Source: Rhodopseudomonas rhenobacensis (GTDB lineage Bacteria; Pseudomonadota; Alphaproteobacteria; Rhizobiales; Xanthobacteraceae). From it: DNA of 64,000 nt. The position numbers and the translations under genes are program-made. The notes under the pieces are model-generated. The model was given only the letters and a program-made list of their open reading frames with translations, made no database searches and was not told the DNA's origin. Every line of letters starts with the position of its first letter. The stretch's first letter is position 1. The DNA lies in assembly GCF_014203125.1 (NCBI RefSeq), contig NZ_JACHIH010000003.1, positions 186,001-250,000 on the forward strand, written 5' to 3'. Positions 58,687 through 64,000 of the stretch are shown piece after piece.

Positions 58687-61035
58687 ATGTCAGAGAGTAA
58701 ATCCGAGTTCGACGTCGCGGCCGTTGTCGATGCGCTAGACGTCGGCGTGATCGTGCTTGACGAGCGCCAAGGCGTGGTCGGCTGGAACGAGTGGATCGCC
58801 CGGGTCAGCCGCAAGCCGCTGCCGGCCGTGCTCGGCAAAAATCTGATCGAGCTGTTTCCCAATCTGGCCAGCACACGGCTGCCGTCGGTGATCGCCGATT
58901 GCCTGCAGACCGGCAGTTCCAGCATCCTCACCCATTCGCTCAACAAGCTGTTGCCGTTGCACGGCGAGGGCGGCGAAGAACTGCTGCACAATATCGTGGT
59001 GCGTCCGGTGTGGTCGAACGGCGCGCCGCGCTGCATGCTGCAGGTCAATGACGTCAGCGTGCCGGTGGCCCGCGAGCGGGTGCTGCGCGAACGGCAGAAC
59101 GCGCGCTACCACGCCATCGTCGATTCCGCGCCCGACGCTATCATCACCATCGGGCTCGACCACAATATCCAATGGGCCAACGGCGCCGCCGAACAGGTGT
59201 TCGGCTATGAGCTGTCCGAGCTTTTGGACCAGAAGCTCGACGTGCTGCTGCAGCACGACGACGGGCTGGCGCAGGCGTTCGTCGATCTGCAGCACTCGAA
59301 CTCCTGCACCGTGCAGGTCAACGGCCGGCGCAAGGACGGCGAATTGTGCCAGTTCGACGTCTCGCTCGGCCGCTGGAAGGCCGACGAGCGGGTGTTCATC
59401 ACCACGATCTGGCGCGACGTCACCGAGCGCACCACCGCGGAAGCCGCGTTACGCGACAGCGAGGGCCGCCACCGGGCGCTGCTCGAGGCGTTGCCGCAGC
59501 TGGTGTGGACCTGCGATCAGCACGGCGAATGCGACTACTTCAATCCGCAATGGCAGGCCTATACCGGCGCGCCGTCCGGCGAGCACCTCGGCTCCGGCTG
59601 GCTCAAGGCGATCCACCGCGAGGATACGCCGGGGTTCATCGAGTCGTGGAAATCCGCCTTGGCCGATGGCGGGGTGTTCGACGTCGACGTCCGGCTGTGC
59701 CGCCACGACGGCACCAATCGCTGGTTCAAGATGCGCTCGATCCCGGTATTGGAGCCAGGCGGCAACATCAGCCGCTGGTTCGGCACCGCGACCGACATCA
59801 CCGATCACGTCGAGGCGCGCGAAGCGCTGCGCCGTAGCAACGAGGAGCTCGAGGCGCTGGTGCAGGAGCGCACCCGCGAGCGCGAGCTGGCGCTCAACCA
59901 GCTGCACGAAGCCCAGAAGATGGAGACCATCGGCCAGCTCACCGGCGGCGTCGCGCACGACTTCAACAATCTGCTCGCGGTGATCCTCGGCAGCCTCTCG
60001 CTGCTGAAGAAATGGCTGCCGGACGATCCGCGCACCTCGCGGCTGCTCGACGGCGCGCTGCAGGGCGCCGAACGCGGCGCCACGCTGACCAAGCGGCTGT
60101 TGGCGTTCGCGCGGCGCCAGGAGCTGAAGCTCGAAGCCGTCGAGATCCAGAAGCTGATCCCCGACATGATGGACTTCCTGCGCCAGTCGCTGGGGCCGAA
60201 CATCAATATCAGCATCGACATTCCGCCCGAGGTCGAGCCGGTCAAGATCGACGCCAACCAGCTCGAACTGGCGCTGATGAATCTGGCGGTGAACGCCCGC
60301 GACGCGATGCCGGCCGGCGGCGCGCTGGTGATCACCTGCCGCAACGACGCGGCCGCGACCAATCCACGGCCGAGTGCGCTGCCGGACGGCGACTATGTCT
60401 GCATCAGCGTCGCCGACACCGGCGAGGGGATGGACCAGGCGACGCTGGCGAAGGCGATGGAGCCGTTCTTCACCACCAAGGGATTGGGCAAGGGCACCGG
60501 GCTCGGGCTGTCGATGGTGCAGGGCCTCACCGTGCAATCCGGCGGCGCGCTGACCATGACCAGCGACGTCGGCAAGGGCACCGTGGTCAATCTGTGGCTG
60601 CCGCAGGCGCGCCGCGAAGACATGGTGGCGCCGGTGGCCGGACTGGCGCCGCTCAGCAGCGGCGCGGTCAGCAAACAATTGCGCATCCTCTTGGTCGACG
60701 ACGATCCGTTGGTGCGGATGAACACCGCCTATCTGTTGATGGATCTCGGCCACAGCGTGATGGAGGCGCAGTCCGGCGCGCAGGCGCTGCAGCTTTTGGA
60801 CTCCGACGCCCGCTTCGACGTGCTGCTGACCGACTACGCGATGCCGGGGATGACCGGGCTCGACCTCGCGATCCGGGTGAAGGTCTTGAAGCCGAAGCTG
60901 CCGATCGTGCTGGCGACCGGCTATGCCGAATTGCCGCCGGACGCGCTGCTCGGCTTCCCGCGGCTCGGCAAGCCCTACACCCAGGACCAGCTGGCGGAAT
61001 CGCTCGAAGCCGCGATCCGCGACCGGGTGAATTGA
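58687..61035 (+). CDS. PAS-containing hybrid histidine kinase
   Basis: 782 residues, no membrane segment. PAS domains: DALDVGVIVLDERQGVVGWN (about 15-120), ARYHAIVDSAPDAIITIGLD (about 140-260) and HRALLEALPQLVWTCDQHGE with PAC-like QAYTGAPSGEHLG (about 260-390). A coiled coil (NEELEALVQERTRERELAL) leads to the HisKA with TGGVAHDFNNLLAVILGSLS, the ATPase (LMNLAVNARDAMPAGGALVI; VADTGEGMDQATLAKAMEPF; GKGTGLGLSMVQGLTV) and a receiver (LRILLVDDDPLVRMNTAYLL; VLLTDYAMPGMTGLDLAIRV). It starts 3 bp after cheC2. A palindromic repeat follows. Confidence 0.92.
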   Translation: MSESKSEFDVAAVVDALDVGVIVLDERQGVVGWNEWIARVSRKPLPAVLGKNLIELFPNLASTRLPSVIADCLQTGSSSILTHSLNKLLPLHGEGGEELLHNIVVRPVWSNGAPRCMLQVNDVSVPVARERVLRERQNARYHAIVDSAPDAIITIGLDHNIQWANGAAEQVFGYELSELLDQKLDVLLQHDDGLAQAFVDLQHSNSCTVQVNGRRKDGELCQFDVSLGRWKADERVFITTIWRDVTERTTAEAALRDSEGRHRALLEALPQLVWTCDQHGECDYFNPQWQAYTGAPSGEHLGSGWLKAIHREDTPGFIESWKSALADGGVFDVDVRLCRHDGTNRWFKMRSIPVLEPGGNISRWFGTATDITDHVEAREALRRSNEELEALVQERTRERELALNQLHEAQKMETIGQLTGGVAHDFNNLLAVILGSLSLLKKWLPDDPRTSRLLDGALQGAERGATLTKRLLAFARRQELKLEAVEIQKLIPDMMDFLRQSLGPNINISIDIPPEVEPVKIDANQLELALMNLAVNARDAMPAGGALVITCRNDAAATNPRPSALPDGDYVCISVADTGEGMDQATLAKAMEPFFTTKGLGKGTGLGLSMVQGLTVQSGGALTMTSDVGKGTVVNLWLPQARREDMVAPVAGLAPLSSGAVSKQLRILLVDDDPLVRMNTAYLLMDLGHSVMEAQSGAQALQLLDSDARFDVLLTDYAMPGMTGLDLAIRVKVLKPKLPIVLATGYAELPPDALLGFPRLGKPYTQDQLAESLEAAIRDRVN

Positions 61036-61101
61036 CGCGATTGCTGTCGATGCGCTCTGCAATTATCCGCGGCCATTCCGCTGCGGCTGCGAAATAATCA
61101 A

Positions 61102-61221
61102 ACGTCATTCCGGGGCGCGAGCAGCGAAGCTGCGAGTGAACCCGGAATCCAGTACTCACCGCCCTGGAATACTGGATTCCGGGTTCGCTCGGCCTTTCGG
61201 CCTCGCGCCCCGGAATGACGT
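61102..61221. repeat. Intergenic palindromic repeat, copy 3
   Basis: ACGTCATTCCGGGGCGCGAG at the left is the exact mirror of CTCGCGCCCCGGAATGACGT at the right (20-bp arms). Internal CCGGAATCCAG/CTGGATTCCGG arms lie around the middle. Same family as 32918-33037 and 42691-42814. Confidence 0.85.
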
Positions 61222-61265
61222 AGTTTGTAACGTAGTCTTGTAATGGAAGCGTGCCCCGTACGCAG

Positions 61266-61381
61266 TGCAGCGCGCCGCACGTGCGGCGTGGTGCGCTGCA
61301 GATCCGGGGCCGTTACGACGGCAGCGCCTGGAACGGTCCCGGCTCGCGCAGCAGCGTAAGAACGCTGCTCGCGTCCGGGAC
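61266..61381. repeat. Two large stem-loops before the acyl-CoA synthetase gene end
   Basis: TGCAGCGC/GCGCTGCA (61266-61273 and 61293-61300) encloses the perfect palindrome GCCGCACGTGCGGC (61274-61287). A second hairpin has GTCCCGG/CCGGGAC (61336-61342, 61375-61381) around AGCAGCGT-AAGA-ACGCTGCT. They lie in a convergent gap and may act as terminators or be a decayed repeat. No gene is seen in 61222-61427. Confidence 0.55.
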
Positions 61382-61427
61382 ACGAGGTCCCAGCGCGGCC
61401 GGGTGCGACCAGCTCACAACGAGCGTC

Positions 61428-62939
61428 CTACCCCTCGCCATGCGCGGCCTTGACCGCGGCGCGGTCGATCGCGCCGGTGGTGGTTTTCGGCAGGCTCGTG
61501 ACGAACACCACGTGTTTCGGCTTCTTGAACCGCGCGATCTGCCCGGCGACGAAATCGGCCACGTCCGCGGCGCTGGGCTTTGCGCCGTCGCGGCAGACGC
61601 AGACCGCCTTGATCGCTTCGCTCCATTGCGGATCCGGCACCCCGATCACCACCACCTCGGCGATGCCGGGATGGGCGCGGATCGCGGCCTCCACCTCGGC
61701 CGGATAGACGTTCTCGCCGCCGGTCTTGATCAGATCCTTTTCCGGCGCGCGGCCGGCGTACCACAGGTAGCCGTCGGAATCGAAGCGGCCCATATCGCCG
61801 GTGTGATGCCAGCCGTTGCGCAGCGCGTGCGCGGTGGCGGCCTCGTTATTCCAGTAGCCTTTGAACACCGTCGGGCCGCGCAGCACGATCTCGCCGACCT
61901 CGCCCGCGGGCAACGGCGTGTCGTCGGCATCGACCACCGCGAGCGATCGCCAGAACAACGGCCGGCCGGCGGATTTCGGCCGCGCGCGATACGGCGACAA
62001 CGTGGCGAGGCCGGACGTTTCGGATTGCCCATAGGTCGACCAGAACCGTGCGTTCGGACACATCGCCTCGAACCGTTCGATGGTTTCCGGGCTGTCGAGG
62101 CCGGTGACGGCGCGCAGGCTGGCGAGCTGATCGCTGCCGGCGTGATCCAGAATATTCGCCAGCATCGGCGCGAACGACGCCAGCAACGTCACCCGTTCCG
62201 CGGCGATGTCGCGCGCGGCCTGCGCCGGATCGAACTTCGCGGCGATTAAGCTTGCGCCGCCGGCCTGCTGCGCGGTCAGCATCAGGCCAAGGCCTGTGAC
62301 GTGGAACAGCGGCAGCACGCCGAGATTGACGTCATGCTCGCTCAAGCCGAACGCCTCGATCAGCGAGCTCTGCGCGATCAACAGATTGTGCTGCGACAAC
62401 AGCGCGCCGCGCGGCCTCCCGCCGACCGCGGCGGTGTGAATGATAACGAAGCCGGCGTCGCCGTCGACGTCGTGCTCCGGCGCGTCGTCGTCGCCGTCGC
62501 TGAGCTCGGCGAACGCCGCGAACGGCGGAGCGGCCTCGCCGATGATGAAGCAGCGCCGCAGCGAAGGTAGCGACGGCAGTAGCGGTGCGACGATCGCCTG
62601 ATAATCCGGACCGACGATCAGCACGACCGGCGCGCCGTCGGCCAGCACGAAGCCGATCTCCTCGGCGTTGAGCCGGACATTCACCGGCAGCAGGATGGCG
62701 CCGAGCCAGGCCACCGCGCCGATCAGATCGATCATCTCCAGCGCGTTCTGCGACAAAATCGCGACACGGTCGCCGGGCCCGACGCCTTGGCGGGCGAGGC
62801 CCGCCGCCAGCCGGGTCACGCGGGCGAGATAGTCGCGATGGCTGACGCGGCGGCCGTCGACCACGAAGGCGGTGCGCTGCGGGACCAGCGCGGCATTGCG
62901 CCGGTAGACGTCCGCCAATGTGAAGTGGTTGAGGGTCAT
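61428..62939 (-). CDS. AMP-dependent acyl-CoA synthetase
   Basis: 503 residues. Adenylate-forming enzyme: the P-loop region is replaced by IIHTAAVGGRPRGALLSQHN (a T(S)SGTTG variant as TAAVGGRP), then STYGQSETSGLATLSPYRAR, GYLWYAGRAPEKDLIKTGGE and NVYPAEVEAAIRAHPGIAEV, and the final FVTSLPKTTTGAIDRAAVK with the catalytic Lys missing as such (TTTGAIDR where TxxGK is usual). This change at the GKxxR motif may affect activity. The substrate is probably a carboxylic acid, unknown. Confidence 0.85.
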   Translation of the reverse strand: MTLNHFTLADVYRRNAALVPQRTAFVVDGRRVSHRDYLARVTRLAAGLARQGVGPGDRVAILSQNALEMIDLIGAVAWLGAILLPVNVRLNAEEIGFVLADGAPVVLIVGPDYQAIVAPLLPSLPSLRRCFIIGEAAPPFAAFAELSDGDDDAPEHDVDGDAGFVIIHTAAVGGRPRGALLSQHNLLIAQSSLIEAFGLSEHDVNLGVLPLFHVTGLGLMLTAQQAGGASLIAAKFDPAQAARDIAAERVTLLASFAPMLANILDHAGSDQLASLRAVTGLDSPETIERFEAMCPNARFWSTYGQSETSGLATLSPYRARPKSAGRPLFWRSLAVVDADDTPLPAGEVGEIVLRGPTVFKGYWNNEAATAHALRNGWHHTGDMGRFDSDGYLWYAGRAPEKDLIKTGGENVYPAEVEAAIRAHPGIAEVVVIGVPDPQWSEAIKAVCVCRDGAKPSAADVADFVAGQIARFKKPKHVVFVTSLPKTTTGAIDRAAVKAAHGEG

Positions 62940-63114
62940 GGCCGAATTCCGTTCGCTGCGGGGCGCTCAGTATTGCCGAGCCGGCCGCGCGCTCCAACCG
63001 GCTTTCGCCGCGTCATCGTGGCCGGCCTGCCGGGCCAGAAACCCGGTCATTCACGGAACATAGCCGAAGCTGCCGAGTTCACATGCCAGCTTTCCAACAA
63101 CACGGAGTCCACCC

Positions 63115-64000
63115 ATGGCCCAGGCCGATCCTCGATCCTTGGAAGAGATACGCCGCGACGCCGAGCGCGCACGGGCCGGCCTCACCGCGACGGTCGATCA
63201 GTTGAAGACCACCGTCACCGATACCGCGCAGGATTTCCGCGATCGGTACTCGCCCGACGCCATCAAGGCCGAAGTCTCCGGCTACATCAAGAGCCGCGGC
63301 GAGCAGATGCTCGACAGCGTCACCGACGCGGTCCGCAATAACCCGCTGCAGGCGTTGGCGATCGGCGCCACCGTGGCGGTGCCGCTGCTGCGCGTGGTGC
63401 GTAGCATCCCGGCGCCGGTGCTGATGGTCGGCGCCGGGCTGTATCTGGCCGGCACCAAGCGCGGCCAGGACGTCGCGCGCCAGGCCAATGACGCGGCAAT
63501 GGATATGGCCGGCGACCTCAGCCGCCGCGCCCGCGACTTCGGCGGCGACGTCAGCGAGGCGGCGGTGGCCGCGCGCGACTACGCCGCCGATCGCTACGCC
63601 GCAGCCAGCGAAGCCGTTGCTGTCGGCACCGAGCAGCTCAAGGGCAAGGCCGCGGAACTCGGCGCGACGATTTCGTCGGGCGTCGACGGCTTGCGTCGGC
63701 AGGCTCACGATGCGCGCGATCGGATCTCCGATGAAGTCACGGAGTTGTCCGAGACCGGGGCGCGCAATGCGACGGACGTCGCCGGCTCGGTGCGTGACAC
63801 CGCCTCGAGCGTGCGCGATGCCGCGGCCTCGATGCGGGAGACCGCCGCCGAAGCCGCAGCGCGGTTGCGCCAGAGCGCGTCCGCCTCGGTGGATGCCGGC
63901 CGCGACGCCGCCGCGATGGCGCGCGACCGCGCCGCAGATCTGGCGCGGCAAGCCGCCCGCGCCGGTGATCGTGCCCGCAATACGCTGATGGACACCGCGA
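63115..64000 (+). CDS. DUF3618-like membrane protein (cut by right edge)
   Basis: 295 codons are in the window with no stop, so the gene runs out to the right. The N-terminus (DPRSLEEIRRDAERARAGLT; ATVDQLKTTVTDTAQDFRDR) is helical and DUF3618-like, then VRNNPLQALAIGATVAVPLL and IPAPVLMVGAGLYLAGTKRG form one or two membrane segments, then a long Ala-rich coiled coil with repeated RDxA/SVRD-type heptads (AGSVRDTASSVRDAAASMRE). Such proteins associate with the envelope, sometimes near stress or phage-resistance genes. The function is unknown. Confidence 0.75.
   Translation, partial: MAQADPRSLEEIRRDAERARAGLTATVDQLKTTVTDTAQDFRDRYSPDAIKAEVSGYIKSRGEQMLDSVTDAVRNNPLQALAIGATVAVPLLRVVRSIPAPVLMVGAGLYLAGTKRGQDVARQANDAAMDMAGDLSRRARDFGGDVSEAAVAARDYAADRYAAASEAVAVGTEQLKGKAAELGATISSGVDGLRRQAHDARDRISDEVTELSETGARNATDVAGSVRDTASSVRDAAASMRETAAEAAARLRQSASASVDAGRDAAAMARDRAADLARQAARAGDRARNTLMDTA

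Noticed and set aside
47545-61035. Standard flagellar chemotaxis operon
   Set aside because: No fli, flg, mot or cheZ-like genes are seen in or beside the cluster, and the receptor and CheW architectures are non-standard.
32918-61221. CRISPR array
   Set aside because: The repeats are isolated, palindromic and tens of kilobases apart; no spacer-repeat periodicity and no cas genes.

Overview
The window comes from a high-GC alphaproteobacterium, most likely the Rhodopseudomonas/Bradyrhizobium group. This rests on codon use, on the intergenic palindromic repeats with GTCATTCCGGGGC ends (three copies), and on gene content: a ttu tartrate cluster, a compact non-flagellar chemosensory operon, a DUF3618-like protein and many regulator/efflux pairs. 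I had no database access. Family calls rest on motifs read by eye.

Layout. 1-6.6 kb: a LysR regulator (cut by the left edge) divergent from an Old Yellow Enzyme-type reductase and a small membrane protein, then a TetR regulator divergent from an EmrA/EmrB-type efflux pair; each divergent region has clear operator-like palindromes. 6.75-25.35 kb: an integrated mobile element between two near-identical tRNA-Arg(CCG) genes. It carries a tyrosine integrase, an AT-richer cargo block (a three-gene TIGR04255-type operon and a DUF2971/zinc-ribbon pair), an AlpA-like DNA-binding protein, a TOPRIM/DUF3987 primase-helicase, and a complete HK97-type head and packaging module (portal, protease, capsid, connectors, HNH, small and large terminase). 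It has no tail, tape-measure, baseplate, holin or endolysin gene. That is the gene set of a capsid-forming phage satellite (cf-PICI), not of a full prophage, and it is the main finding.

25.6-32.1 kb: YccF and acyltransferase-3 membrane proteins, then ttuA-like LysR divergent from ttuB (MFS), ttuC (tartrate dehydrogenase) and ttuD (glycerate 2-kinase/hydroxypyruvate reductase), a tartrate-to-glycerate route. 32.4-47.3 kb: chromosomal genes including a CHASE3 histidine kinase, a GH-A glycosidase divergent from a GH1 beta-glucosidase and glucokinase, xseA, an SRPBCC protein, purD, and an RND efflux pair.

47.5-61.0 kb: a chemosensory cluster: cheC1 divergent from a soluble MCP with two signalling tips, a triple-CheW protein, CheB, a HEAT-repeat protein, CheR, CheY1, CheA, a STAS-like protein, CheY2, CheC2 and a PAS hybrid kinase. 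Most genes overlap or nearly touch, so they are probably co-expressed. No flagellar gene is present. 61.4-64 kb: an acyl-CoA synthetase and a DUF3618-like membrane protein cut by the right edge.
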